Assembly: GCF_016654115.1 (NCBI RefSeq)
Contig: NZ_JAEQAZ010000011.1
Location: 26,299 to 90,298, forward strand
DNA: 64,000 nucleotides
Source: Streptomyces sp. MBT53
Lineage (GTDB): Bacteria > Actinomycetota > Actinomycetes > Streptomycetales > Streptomycetaceae
Direction of reading: 5' to 3'
In this document: one piece after another, positions 8,313 through 17,075 of the stretch
Position numbering within the stretch: position 1 is the first letter of the stretch
How the letters are laid out: each line of letters starts with the position of its first letter
Position numbers and translations under genes: made by a program
Notes under the pieces: model-generated
Told to the model about the DNA's origin: nothing
What the model saw: only the letters and a program-made list of their open reading frames with translations
Databases searched by the model: none

Positions 8313-9455
8313 ATGCGCAGACGCAGTGTTCTTACGGCGGCCGGTGCCGCCGCGCTCGCGATACCGGTGTTGGGCGCGACACCCGCGATGGCCGCCGACC
8401 GGCGCCGGTTGGAGATCCGGGGCATGGACATCTCGTCCCTCCCCAAGGACGAGGCGTACGGCGCGGTGTACCGCCGGGCGGACGGCCGCAGGGACGACCC
8501 GATCCGCATCCTCGCGGACGCCGGAGTGACGCACGCCCGTCTCAAGGTCTGGGTGAACCCGGCCGACGGCTACAACAACAAGAAGCACATCCTGCCGCTG
8601 GCCAAGCGGCTGCGGCGGGCCGGGATCGGCATCTGGGTCGACTTCCACTACTCCGACACCTGGGCCGACCCGTCCCACCAGACCAAGCCGGCGGCCTGGG
8701 CGGACCTGGACGTGGCGGGCCTGACGAGGGCGGTCTACGACCACACCGCCGACGTGCTGGGCGCGCTGCGCCGCCAGGGCACCCCGGCCGACCTGGTCCA
8801 GATCGGCAACGAGATCAACGGCGGCCTGCTCTGGCCCACCGGCAAGAACTGGGGTGACGACGCCGGGGGTTGGGGCAACCTGACGGCCTTCCTGAAGGCG
8901 GGCCTGAACGCCGCCCACGACACGACCCCCCGCATCCGCACGATGCTCCACATCGCGTCGGGCGGCGACAACGGCACGTCGCGCTGGTGGTACGACAACG
9001 TGGTGGCCGACGGGGTGGACTTCGACATCATCGCCCAGTCGTACTACCCGTTCTGGCACGGCGCCCCAGCGGCTGCGGCGGCCAACCTGGCGGATCTGGC
9101 GGCGCGTTACGACAAGCCGGTGCTGATCGCGGAGACGGCGTACCCGTTCACGCTGGCGAGCGAGGACGCGACGAACGACATCATGTACGACCCCTCACAG
9201 CTCACGGAGGGCTACCCGGCGACCCCCGCGGGCCAGGCGGCATGGCTGCGCACGGTGGCGGACCTGATGGTGGACGTCCCCGGCGGAAAGGGCCTCGGCT
9301 ACTGCTACTGGGAAGGCGTCTGGACCTACCGCAAGGGCGACGGCTGGGACCCGACCGACCCGACGTCCGGCAACGCGTGGGAGAACCTGGCCCTGTTCGA
9401 CTTCGACGACAGGGCGCTGCCGGGCCTGAGGACACTGGGCCGCTACCGGTCGTAG
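8313..9455 (+). CDS. secreted GH53 arabinogalactan endo-beta-1,4-galactanase
   Basis: A 380-residue exported endo-galactanase that cuts beta-1,4-galactan side chains of pectin into oligosaccharides. The signal peptide starts MRRRS, continues with a hydrophobic stretch and ends near ATPAMA; the double or triple arginine makes Tat export possible. GH53 hallmarks are RGMDISSLP at the start, ARLKVWVNP, the acid/base Glu in QIGNEINGG (about residue 167) and the nucleophile Glu in LIAETAYPF (about residue 273). The ATG at 8313 follows AAAGGAAG; an in-frame GTG at 8310 is the alternative. It lies 67 bp after the beta-galactosidase gene and supplies its substrate via the ABC importer. Confidence 0.94.
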   Translation: MRRRSVLTAAGAAALAIPVLGATPAMAADRRRLEIRGMDISSLPKDEAYGAVYRRADGRRDDPIRILADAGVTHARLKVWVNPADGYNNKKHILPLAKRLRRAGIGIWVDFHYSDTWADPSHQTKPAAWADLDVAGLTRAVYDHTADVLGALRRQGTPADLVQIGNEINGGLLWPTGKNWGDDAGGWGNLTAFLKAGLNAAHDTTPRIRTMLHIASGGDNGTSRWWYDNVVADGVDFDIIAQSYYPFWHGAPAAAAANLADLAARYDKPVLIAETAYPFTLASEDATNDIMYDPSQLTEGYPATPAGQAAWLRTVADLMVDVPGGKGLGYCYWEGVWTYRKGDGWDPTDPTSGNAWENLALFDFDDRALPGLRTLGRYRS

Positions 9456-9498
9456 AGCCACTGGGGTCACGTGTCCGGTATTTGCCACCGCTCCCGCC

Positions 9499-9969
9499 CT
9501 AGACCAGCCACTTTCCGTCACGCATGAGGGTCCGTCCGGCCATCTCGGGAACCGTCCCCCACGCCTGCAGCACCTGCGGGGTGACCTGGAAGAAGACGTA
9601 CGAGGGGTGGTCCTCGCGGGGGTCCCAGCCGTCCTTGGCGGCGAACGCGTCGCCCACCCCGGCCGGAAGCTCCTCGCGGGTCAGCACGCGCGCGGTGCCG
9701 TGGATCAGGACCACGTCCCGGCTGTGGCCGAAGCTGAGCCGGACCCGGCCCGAGGAACACAGGTTGCGCCCGGTCGGGTTGGTGTCGCGGGTGGACAGCC
9801 ACACCGCCTCGCCGTCCCACCAGAAGGCCAGCGGAACGAGGCACGGTTCACCGGTGGCGTCGGCGGTGGCGACCCACACGTCGTTGTCCCGCGCGAGTCG
9901 CTCGAGCGCCTCGCGCTTGCGCTGCTCCGAGCTACGGGGGCCGCCGGGTCGAGAGTCAACTGCCGTCAT
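9499..9969 (-). CDS. pyridoxamine-phosphate-oxidase-fold (PPOX/FDOR) protein
   Basis: A 156-residue protein of the split-barrel flavin/F420-binding family. The pattern WVATADATGEPCLVPLAFWW near residue 30, then VWLSTRDTNPTGRNL and a strand with GTARVLT, is typical of the actinobacterial PPOX class, many of which bind F420 or FMN and reduce small molecules. The exact cofactor and substrate cannot be decided. It is a monocistronic gene on the minus strand, converging on the galactanase gene with 43 bp between stops. Length is normal. Confidence 0.82.
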   Translation of the reverse strand: MTAVDSRPGGPRSSEQRKREALERLARDNDVWVATADATGEPCLVPLAFWWDGEAVWLSTRDTNPTGRNLCSSGRVRLSFGHSRDVVLIHGTARVLTREELPAGVGDAFAAKDGWDPREDHPSYVFFQVTPQVLQAWGTVPEMAGRTLMRDGKWLV

Positions 9970-10061
9970 GCGGGGAGACTATGGCGTCCGGCGCCCGACC
10001 GCATCCGACGGCGGACCTACGTCGCAAGGCGGACTCGTGCGCGGGGGCCGTGCCCTGCCTG

Positions 10062-10577
10062 TCAGGCGTCGTCGGAACTCCGCACGAGGGATCCGCCGAT
10101 CCCGAAGGACAACGCCTTTTGGTCTCTGCTCAGTGAGCGCCGCATGGCATTGACCAACTGCACCTGCGCCCGGGCGGGCGCCCTGCTCGCCCGGGCGAAC
10201 TCCTCCTGGCTCAACGGATCACGCGTAGCGTCGCGTGCCGGGTCGCGCGCCACCGTGTCCAGGAACCCGTTGACGGCCTTGCCGAAGTTGTCGATCTCGG
10301 TCGCGACGGCCGCAGGCGCGACCAGACTGGCGCGGGTCAGTGCCGCGCTCCACTCGCTCCAGTCGTAGTCCCATCCCTGCCGGCCGGCATGCGCGCGGCT
10401 GATGGTCATCGTGAACTTGGCGTAGTGGCTGATCAGTTCCTGGTAGGCGAGCAACTGCTTGTCCCGCAGCCACTGACGGTCCTGGGCCCGGTGCGTGACG
10501 ATGCCCCCGACCAGGACCCCGACCGTGGCAGACAGCGCCCCGACGCCCGTTGTCAGCAGTGTGTCCAGCAGTGCCAC
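10062..10577 (-). CDS. hypothetical single-pass membrane protein
   Basis: A 171-residue protein with one N-terminal membrane segment (about residues 5-28, rich in Gly and Val) followed by a soluble, mostly helical domain. The domain begins HRAQDRQWLRDKQLLAYQELISHY, a pattern seen in small bacterial proteins of unknown function anchored by one helix. The rest contains EIDNFGKAVNGFLDTVARD and an Arg-rich tail. No enzymatic motif is visible. It stands alone, 90 bp from the PPOX gene. Codon usage looks ordinary, and the function is unknown. Confidence 0.6.
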   Translation of the reverse strand: MALLDTLLTTGVGALSATVGVLVGGIVTHRAQDRQWLRDKQLLAYQELISHYAKFTMTISRAHAGRQGWDYDWSEWSAALTRASLVAPAAVATEIDNFGKAVNGFLDTVARDPARDATRDPLSQEEFARASRAPARAQVQLVNAMRRSLSRDQKALSFGIGGSLVRSSDDA

Positions 10578-11027
10578 AACAGGCCCCGCATTCCCCGTCG
10601 TTCGACCATCGGCGGCCCGAACCTACAACCCTCGGCATGCATCATCCAGGCATGCTCACCCCCGAACAACGCGACCGCACCCCGCGCCCGAGGGAGCCGT
10701 CGTGGCGAACACTCTTCGGCACTCCAGCGGACCGTCGACCGCGTACGGCGAGAAGGTGACGTGTCGGGGGGTGTCCGCCCGCAGCGGTTGGCGCGTCAAC
10801 ACCCCGAAAATCTTGCGAGACCGATTCCGCGCCGTTCCGAGGACGGACACCCCCCGACGCGGCACCGACCCACAACGAACCGGGGGCGAACCACCCGCAC
10901 ACTGCCGACCACCGCAACCCACAAGCCACCCCACCGAACCAGAACCCCGCCGAGCCCTGAATGCGACAATCACCACCACGGCCCACCTACGGCCGATGCT
11001 CACGGAGCTACGGAGCTGACGCAACGC
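10578..11027. other. 450-bp intergenic region with an inverted-repeat element
   Basis: No gene is supported here. Open frames cross it but have no consistent start or domain. Its main feature is the stem-forming element at 10761-10860, annotated separately. The final 30 bases hold a GGAGCT(A/G)-type purine run before the FGE-like gene. Confidence 0.5.
10761..10860. repeat. 100-bp element bounded by long inverted repeats
   Basis: The arms GTCGGGGGGTGTCCG (10763-10777) and its exact complement (10844-10858) enclose 66 bases. With one G-T wobble and one further pair the stem reaches 17 bp. The interior is also conserved-looking (TTGCGAGACCGATTCCGCGCC). The layout fits a MITE-like or REP-like element, or an RNA hairpin. 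I recall similar sequence elsewhere in Streptomyces but could not verify this. Confidence 0.65.
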
Positions 11028-11705
11028 ATGGGCACGACCACACACATCGACCTCATCCCCGTCCCGTCCGGCCAGGTCACCCTCTCCGACCGCCGCACGG
11101 AACGCAGTTGGACGGTCGACCTCGCCGCCTTCGAGCTCGGCACCCTCCCCGTCACCCAGGCCCAGTACGCCCAGGTCACCGGCCAACACCCCAGCACCGC
11201 CCCCGGCAACGACCGCCTCCCCGTGGAGACCGTGTCCTGGCTGGACGCCGTACTCTTCTGCAACTCCCTATCACTACAAGACGAGTTGACACCCGCGTAC
11301 GACATCCAGGGCGAGACCGTCGTACCCGCCCCCTCCGCCGACGGCTACCGCCTCCCCACCGAGGCCGAGTGGGAGTACGCCTGCCGCGCCGGGACGACCG
11401 GCCCCCGCTACGGGCCGCTCGACGACATCGCCTGGCACCGCGGCAACTCCGAGGAACGGCCCCACGAACCGGGCGGCCGACTCCCCAACCCGTGGGGCCT
11501 GCACGACATGCTGGGCAATGTGTGGGAGTGGTGCTGGGACCTCTACGACCCGGAGGTCTACGGCACCTATCGGGTACTGCGCGGCGGCGGATGGTTCGAC
11601 GAGCACTGGAGCTGCCGTGCCTCGGTACGCCGTCGAAGCCACCCGACCTTCCGCGTCGACGACGTGGGCTTCCGCGTCGCCCGATCGTCGACCGCAAAAA
11701 ACTGA
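11028..11705 (+). CDS. formylglycine-generating-enzyme (SUMF1)-family protein
   Basis: A 225-residue soluble protein of the FGE-sulfatase (SUMF1/EgtB/PvdO) fold. Family hallmarks are PVTQAQYAQVTG near residue 39, PVETVSWLDAVLFCN, GYRLPTEAEWEYACRAGT, NPWGLHDMLGNVWEWCWD and LRGGGWF near the end. In true FGE two cysteines near the C-terminus bind copper and activate oxygen. Here the segment reads GGGWFDEHWSCRASVRRR, so the position of the first cysteine appears lost and one remains. It may therefore not make formylglycine and could be a binding or alternative-substrate member. No sulfatase gene is nearby. The ATG at 11028 was chosen by domain start; the ribosome binding site is weak. Confidence 0.8.
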   Translation: MGTTTHIDLIPVPSGQVTLSDRRTERSWTVDLAAFELGTLPVTQAQYAQVTGQHPSTAPGNDRLPVETVSWLDAVLFCNSLSLQDELTPAYDIQGETVVPAPSADGYRLPTEAEWEYACRAGTTGPRYGPLDDIAWHRGNSEERPHEPGGRLPNPWGLHDMLGNVWEWCWDLYDPEVYGTYRVLRGGGWFDEHWSCRASVRRRSHPTFRVDDVGFRVARSSTAKN

Positions 11706-11716
11706 CGACCCGCCAA

Positions 11717-12931
11717 CTACCCGTGCGCCGCCGCCAGATGCTTCGCCAGCCGCGGCGACGCGAACTCCGTGCCGCACACGAACCGCATCACCGGCCCGTA
11801 CGACGACGCGGCCGGCAGCCCCGTGAAGTAGACACCCGGCACCGAGGACACATACCCCGCACCGAGCTTCGGCGTCCCCCTGCTCACCGCCAACTGCGTA
11901 CGCAGCTCATGCCCCAGGAAGTCCATCGCCGCGATGTCGACCCGATAACCCGTCGCCGAGATGACGTGGTCGGCGCCGAGGCGCTCGGTACCACCGCCGT
12001 GCGTGCCGACCGTCAGAACCGGACGGCCTGCCTCCGCGTCCGCCCGTACGATCCGGTCGACCTCGCTGACCTGCACCTTCCCCTCGAACCGCTCGCGCAG
12101 CCACCACGCGCCGAGCGGACCGAGCACCCGGCGGACCAGGTAGTGACGGGTCCCCTCGGGGAGATAGCGGTACGGCTGCGGGTAGTAGCTCAGCGCCCAC
12201 AGCGACCACGCCCGCCCGAACGGCGACTCGGGACGCAGCTTCGGCTGCTCCCACGGCGCCGCGCCGAACGCGACCCGCCCCCGCCCGCGCGAGACGATCC
12301 GGACCTGCGCGCCCGCCTCCGCCGCGAGTACCGCCGTCTCCAGCGCGGACTGCCCGGCGCCGACGACGATCAGCTCCTTGCCCTTGAACCCGCTGAGGTC
12401 GTGGTGCTGGGAGCTGTGCGAGACGGGACCGGTGGGTGCGGGGCCGTCGGCCGCCGCTGCGGCCAGCTCGGGCGGGAGGTGGGCCAGGCCGTACAGACCC
12501 GTCGCCACCACGACCGCGCGGGCCGTGAACAACTCCCCCGAATCCAGCTTGAGTTCGAAGCCGCCGCCCTTGTTCCGGTCGGCGTTCCGGTCCACCGACA
12601 CGACCCGTACCCGCTCCAGCTCGGGCACCAGCTTCTGCTGGAACCACTCGCCGTAGCCGATGAAGGTCTCGACGGGGATGATGTCCTCGTCGGTGACCAG
12701 GCGGGGGATGCCGGCCGCGTCGCAGTAGTCGACGAGGTTGTGGCCGGGCTGCGGGGCGTCGAAGTTGGAGGCGGCCGGGGTCGACTTCAGGAGCATTCCG
12801 GCCGGCATGTGGTCGCGCCAGCTGACCATGGGCTCGCCGAAGACACGGACCGGGATGCCGCGCGCCCGCAGATGCGCGGCGGTGGACAGGCCGAACGGGC
12901 CGGCGCCGATGATTGCTACCGGTTGAATCAC
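11717..12931 (-). CDS. FAD/NAD(P)-dependent oxidoreductase (flavin monooxygenase-like)
   Basis: A 404-residue flavoprotein. A first Rossmann motif GAGPFG (residues 9-14) binds FAD, and a second, VVGAGQSALE (about residue 180), binds NAD(P)H, as in flavin-containing monooxygenases and related hydroxylases. The intervening CDAAGIPRLV and ATGLYG elements match that group. The GTG start at 12931 has GGGGAGG six bases upstream; an open frame continues 56 codons further but reads through a tandem DNA repeat. It is preceded on the same strand by the ATP-grasp gene, so oxidation and ligation may act on one product. The substrate is unknown. Confidence 0.82.
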   Translation of the reverse strand: MIQPVAIIGAGPFGLSTAAHLRARGIPVRVFGEPMVSWRDHMPAGMLLKSTPAASNFDAPQPGHNLVDYCDAAGIPRLVTDEDIIPVETFIGYGEWFQQKLVPELERVRVVSVDRNADRNKGGGFELKLDSGELFTARAVVVATGLYGLAHLPPELAAAAADGPAPTGPVSHSSQHHDLSGFKGKELIVVGAGQSALETAVLAAEAGAQVRIVSRGRGRVAFGAAPWEQPKLRPESPFGRAWSLWALSYYPQPYRYLPEGTRHYLVRRVLGPLGAWWLRERFEGKVQVSEVDRIVRADAEAGRPVLTVGTHGGGTERLGADHVISATGYRVDIAAMDFLGHELRTQLAVSRGTPKLGAGYVSSVPGVYFTGLPAASSYGPVMRFVCGTEFASPRLAKHLAAAHG

Positions 12932-13001
12932 GAAGTCCCTCCCCAGGACGTCATTTCGCCACTTCGTGCTGAAGCTGCCGCCAACTGCCACAGGCCACTG
13001 G

Positions 13002-13046
13002 CCACTTGGCCACAGACCACTTGGCCACAGACCACTTGGCCACAGG
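13002..13046. repeat. tandem 15-bp repeat, three units
   Basis: Three head-to-tail copies of CCACTTGGCCACAGA (13002, 13017, 13032; last base of the third differs), preceded by a partial unit from about 12991. The array sits between the ATP-grasp stop and the oxidoreductase start. Confidence 0.92.
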
Positions 13047-13047
13047 C

Positions 13048-14322
13048 CTATTGCTGGCTGCCGCCACTCGTGCTGCTGCCGCGCCGGTTGGTGCGCCACA
13101 GCTGATACAGGTGCTTCGCGCCCGGCCGCACGAAGCGAGCGAGCATCGTGAAGAACGGCCGCAGGTCGTCACCCGCGAGCCAGGCCAGCTCGGTCCCGCT
13201 CGCCTTCGCCGGTGCGTGCGGCGTCGTATAGCCGCTGCGGCGGTAGGCGAGGAGGGCGGGCAGGTCGATGTTCTCCACGATGTACCGGTGGCCGGCGCGC
13301 TGTTCCCCCTCCGGGACGGGGCGGCCGGTCAGGTCGAGGTGCATGGCGCGGACGACGTCCACCCCCGACTCGTTCTCGAAGAGTCGGAACTGGGCGCCCA
13401 TGCGGGGGTTGAAGTCGAGCAGTTTGTACTGACCGTCGCGCCGGTCGAAGCGCAGGTCGAGGTCGATGATTCCGGTGAAGCCGATCTGTTTGATGAAACG
13501 CGCGGCGAGATCCGCGAGTTCCGGATTGTCCACGACATACGCATTTGCCGTCATGCCCGCGTGCGGCGGCCAGGAGCGCACCTTGACGCCGGTGAACATG
13601 GCGAGCGGGGTGGAGTCCTGGTCGAAGTAGGCGTGCACGATCCAGTCCTCGGCGTCCTCCCTCGGGAGGTACTCCTGGAGGATCACGCCGGGGTGCTCGC
13701 CCCAGTCACGGGCGAGCGCGAGCAGTCCCTCGCGGGTGGTGATCTTCGTCGTGCCGTTCACCGCGGGCTGGGAGCGTCGTACGAACGCCTCCCGGTTCTT
13801 GGCCACGATCGGGAAGCGGGCCTTCTCCGCGAAGTCGACTATGTCGTCGTAGGACTGCGGGAAGGCGGCCGTGGGGCTGGGTATGCCGTGTTCCACGCAG
13901 AGTTCGTGGAGTCCCTGTTTGCTGGCGAGGTGGCGCGGCAGCTTCGGATCGACGCGCGGTAACAGGAAGCGGTCGGTCAACGCGTCCTGGTGCTCGGCGA
14001 TCAGGACCGCGGCCTCCTCGTCGGTGGGGATGAGGACGGTGGGACGGCCGATGCGGCGCCCGATGCGCAGCAGTCCCTCCACGAGTCGTTCGGGTTCCTC
14101 GGTGCCGGTCGTCGGCCAGACGAACGCACGTTCCAGATAACGGGACACCGCGGCCGGCGTGTATCGGTCCTCCGTGATTGCATACATCGGCACGCCGAGA
14201 CGGCCGAGACTGCGGATCGCGCCCACCCCGCCGTGATGCAGCGGATAGGCGCCGAATTTCACGATCAGGCCCGGCACCGAGCGGTCGGCCTCGAAAGGCA
14301 CGCTGCCGGTGCGTTTGGCCAC
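13048..14322 (-). CDS. ATP-grasp carboxylate-amine ligase-like protein
   Basis: A protein of about 424 residues with the ATP-grasp fold, forming acyl-phosphate intermediates and joining a carboxylate to an amine or similar nucleophile. Visible elements are the pre-ATP-grasp region GLIVKFGAYPLHHGGVGAIR, the lysine-bearing strand FPIVAKNREAFV, the E-Y-L segment VILQEYLPRED and the metal-binding DLDLRFDRRDGQYKLLDFNPRMG. The start is ambiguous: GTG at 14322 has a G-run five bases upstream, while a GTG at 14334 is also in frame. The product is unknown. Its neighbour is a flavoprotein on the same strand about 120 bp downstream, separated by a 15-bp tandem repeat. Confidence 0.83.
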   Translation of the reverse strand: MAKRTGSVPFEADRSVPGLIVKFGAYPLHHGGVGAIRSLGRLGVPMYAITEDRYTPAAVSRYLERAFVWPTTGTEEPERLVEGLLRIGRRIGRPTVLIPTDEEAAVLIAEHQDALTDRFLLPRVDPKLPRHLASKQGLHELCVEHGIPSPTAAFPQSYDDIVDFAEKARFPIVAKNREAFVRRSQPAVNGTTKITTREGLLALARDWGEHPGVILQEYLPREDAEDWIVHAYFDQDSTPLAMFTGVKVRSWPPHAGMTANAYVVDNPELADLAARFIKQIGFTGIIDLDLRFDRRDGQYKLLDFNPRMGAQFRLFENESGVDVVRAMHLDLTGRPVPEGEQRAGHRYIVENIDLPALLAYRRSGYTTPHAPAKASGTELAWLAGDDLRPFFTMLARFVRPGAKHLYQLWRTNRRGSSTSGGSQQ

Positions 14323-14519
14323 GGGTCCCCCCACGTGTCCCCCCTACGGACCGGACCCACCCCGTCCGTGTCCCCCAAAGGACGCTAAGCCGGAATTGCC
14401 TCCTCCGACAAGGCCTATTCGGACATTGCGAACTCTTTAGACACTGCCGGTCCCTGCAACTCACCCGTAACGTGTGGCGCGGCCACATGCGAGTACGTAC
14501 GAGAGTGAGGCAGCACGCC

Positions 14520-15734
14520 ATGCCCCCCTTCGATCTTCCCGAGGGCGATCCCTTCGGCCCGCACAACCTTCCCTACGGCGTCTTCTCGCCCCTCGGCTCG
14601 GACGAACGGACCGTCGGCGTCCGCTACGGCGACCAGGTGCTCGACGCGGGCGCCGCCGCCGCCGCGCTCGGCTCGCCGTACGTCTCCCTGCTCGCGCACC
14701 CCACGCTCGGCCCGCTGCTCGCCGCGGGCCGTACGGCCTGGTCCGACGTCCGGCGCGCGCTGACCGCGTGGGTGACGGTGCCGTCCCACCAGGAGACGGT
14801 CGCCCCCTTCCTCCACCCCCTCTCCGCGGTGACCCTGCACCTCCCCTTCGAGGTCGCGGACTACGTCGACTTCTACGCCTCCGAGAACCACGCCCGGAAC
14901 GTGGGCCGCATCTTCCGCCCCGACGCGCCCGACTCCCTGACCCCCAACTGGAAGCACCTGCCCATCGGTTACCACGGCCGCTCGGGCACGATCGTGGTCT
15001 CGGACACGGATGTCGTACGACCGTCCGGACAGCGGAAGTCCCCGTCCGACCCGGCGCCCGTCTTCGGCCCTTCCGTCCGCCTGGACATCGAGGCTGAGGT
15101 CGGCTTCGTGGTCGGGACGCCGTCGCGGATGGGCGAGCCGGTCGCCCTCGCCGACTTCCGCGAACACGTCTTCGGCCTGTGCCTCCTCAACGACTGGTCC
15201 GCACGCGACATCCAGGCCTGGGAGTACGTCCCCCTCGGCCCGTTCCTCGGCAAGTCCTTCGCCACGTCGGTGTCGGCGTGGATCACCCCGCTGGACGCGC
15301 TGGAGGACGCGCGGACCGCGCCCCCCGAGCGCACCCACACGCTCCTCCCCTATCTGGACGACTCGGCGGAGGAGCCCGGCGGCTACGACCTCCGCATCTC
15401 GGTCGCGATCAACGGTCACGTCGTCTCCGAGCCGCCGTTCTCCACCATGTACTGGACGGCCGCACAGCAGCTCGCCCAGATGACGGTCAACGGCGCCTCC
15501 CTGCGCACCGGCGACCTGTACGGCTCCGGCACGGTCAGCGGGCCGGCGGAACGCGAGCGCGGTTCGCTGCTGGAGCTGACCTGGAACGGCCGCGACGCCC
15601 TCGAACTCCCGGACGGCAAGCGGACGTTCCTGGAGGACGGCGACGTCGTGACCCTGTCGGCCTGGGCACCGGGGGCGAACGGGACCCGGGTGGGGCTCGG
15701 CGAGGTCACCGGACGGATCGTGGGGCGGGACTGA
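14520..15734 (+). CDS. fahA: fumarylacetoacetase
   Basis: A 404-residue cytoplasmic hydrolase for the last step of tyrosine/homogentisate degradation, splitting fumarylacetoacetate to fumarate and acetoacetate. Diagnostic segments are NLPYGVFS at the N-terminal domain, YASENHARNVGRIFRP, LPIGYHGRSGTIV containing the catalytic His region, and the metal site around LLNDWSARDIQAWEYVPLGPFLGKSF. The start at 14520 follows a GTGAGG purine run, and length equals that of other bacterial fumarylacetoacetases. No other tyrosine-pathway gene is adjacent. It is divergent from the ATP-grasp gene across about 190 bp. Confidence 0.94.
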   Translation: MPPFDLPEGDPFGPHNLPYGVFSPLGSDERTVGVRYGDQVLDAGAAAAALGSPYVSLLAHPTLGPLLAAGRTAWSDVRRALTAWVTVPSHQETVAPFLHPLSAVTLHLPFEVADYVDFYASENHARNVGRIFRPDAPDSLTPNWKHLPIGYHGRSGTIVVSDTDVVRPSGQRKSPSDPAPVFGPSVRLDIEAEVGFVVGTPSRMGEPVALADFREHVFGLCLLNDWSARDIQAWEYVPLGPFLGKSFATSVSAWITPLDALEDARTAPPERTHTLLPYLDDSAEEPGGYDLRISVAINGHVVSEPPFSTMYWTAAQQLAQMTVNGASLRTGDLYGSGTVSGPAERERGSLLELTWNGRDALELPDGKRTFLEDGDVVTLSAWAPGANGTRVGLGEVTGRIVGRD

Positions 15735-16001
15735 GGTGAGTTGCGGGCGGGAGCGGTGAGGCGGCTCGCGGACCGGGGCGGAGGCGGGTCGCGGGCGAGG
15801 CCCGAGGGCGGCTCGTGGGCCGGAGTCGGGGCGGTCGCGAGCGCGTTCGGTGCTCGCCGTACACCTGACTCCGGCCGCCCGGACCGTCATACTGACGGCG
15901 GACGGGCCCACACCTCGTGCGCTCGCCCTCGGGTACAGCCGCACCCGCGCCCCCGTTCGTCCCTCTGTCTGTGCCGTTGACCAGGATCCGGAGCCCGTGG
16001 C

Positions 16002-16940
16002 ATGACTGTCTGCCTGCTCCTGCTGAGCGTCGTCGCCCTCTCGGCCGCCGTGCCGGTTCCGCGCGCGCTGACCCGGGCCGGGTGGCCCGAGCGGGAACCC
16101 GTGGTCGGCCTGTGGGTGTGGCAGTGCCTGGTCGCGACCGTTCTGCTGTGCTGTCTGGGCGCCCTGGTGCTGGGCGCGGCGGCCGTCTTCCACACCGTCC
16201 GCGACCATGTCTTCGCCCCGGCCCCGCCCGCGGTCACCGCGGCCTACGACCTCTCCGCCGCCCCCGTCTGGGCCGTCGCCCTCACGCTGTCGCTGGCGTG
16301 CGGCGCGGCCTGGACCACGGCGATGCTGGCCCGCGAACTCGCCGAGGCCCGCCGCCGGCGCGGACTGGCCCGCGCCCTGCTGCGCGAGCGCGCCCCCGAC
16401 CTGCCCGCCGGGCTGCCCCCCGCACGGGGTCCCCTCCTCGTCCTGGAGGACGAGTACCCGGACGCCTGGTGGATGCCGGGCCATCCGCCCCAACTGGTCG
16501 TCACCACGGGGGCGTTGCACCGCCTCACCGGCCACCAGCTCGACGCGGTCCTCACCCACGAACGCGGTCACGCCCGCGCCCACCACGACTGGCTGCTGCA
16601 TCTGTCGACGGCGCTGGCCTCCGGTTTTCCGCACGTCCCGCTGTTCGCCCACTTCTGCGACCAGACCCACCGGCTGGTGGAACTCGCCGCCGACGACACC
16701 GCGTCCCGCCAATGCGGCCACCTGACCACGGCGTTGGCGCTGATCGAGCTGAACAACCACCGGGGCGTCCTCTCCTGCGCCTCCAGCCACCGCCTCCTCG
16801 GTGAACGGGTCGACCGTCTCCTGGACCCCCGCCCCCGCCTGGGCCGCCGTCGCCGCGCCCTGACGACGACGGTCGCGACGCTGGTCCCCCTTCTCCCGCT
16901 GCTGATCGTGTTCGCGCCGGGACTGACCGCGCTGAGCTGA
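16002..16940 (+). CDS. M56 (BlaR1-like) membrane zinc metallopeptidase
   Basis: A 312-residue integral membrane protease. There are predicted membrane helices near residues 1-17, 35-65 and 88-108, then a cytoplasmic-facing zinc domain with the motif HERGH in VLTHERGHARAHHD, and a last helix at about 285-308. This architecture belongs to the M56 family, whose BlaR1/MecR1 members cleave BlaI-type repressors. No BlaI/MecI-like repressor gene is adjacent, although streptomycetes usually pair them; the neighbour downstream is an unrelated GntR regulator. It also lacks a C-terminal penicillin-binding sensor domain. The natural substrate is unknown. About 270 bp upstream contain no recognisable gene. 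Confidence 0.82.
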   Translation: MTVCLLLLSVVALSAAVPVPRALTRAGWPEREPVVGLWVWQCLVATVLLCCLGALVLGAAAVFHTVRDHVFAPAPPAVTAAYDLSAAPVWAVALTLSLACGAAWTTAMLARELAEARRRRGLARALLRERAPDLPAGLPPARGPLLVLEDEYPDAWWMPGHPPQLVVTTGALHRLTGHQLDAVLTHERGHARAHHDWLLHLSTALASGFPHVPLFAHFCDQTHRLVELAADDTASRQCGHLTTALALIELNNHRGVLSCASSHRLLGERVDRLLDPRPRLGRRRRALTTTVATLVPLLPLLIVFAPGLTALS

Positions 16941-17075
16941 CCGCCTCGCGCGCACCTGGCAGATGTCTCCCGTCGGCCGCCGTCCGCCCAGCTCAGCAGC
17001 CCTGTCGTGAGTGACGGCGGTGGCGCAACACTCCCGCAACACTCTGTTCCCTACCGGCTCGCTATGGTTCGAAAC

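Noticed and set aside
13002..13046. Possible CRISPR array
   Set aside because: Units are 15 bp, directly abutting, with no spacers and no cas genes.
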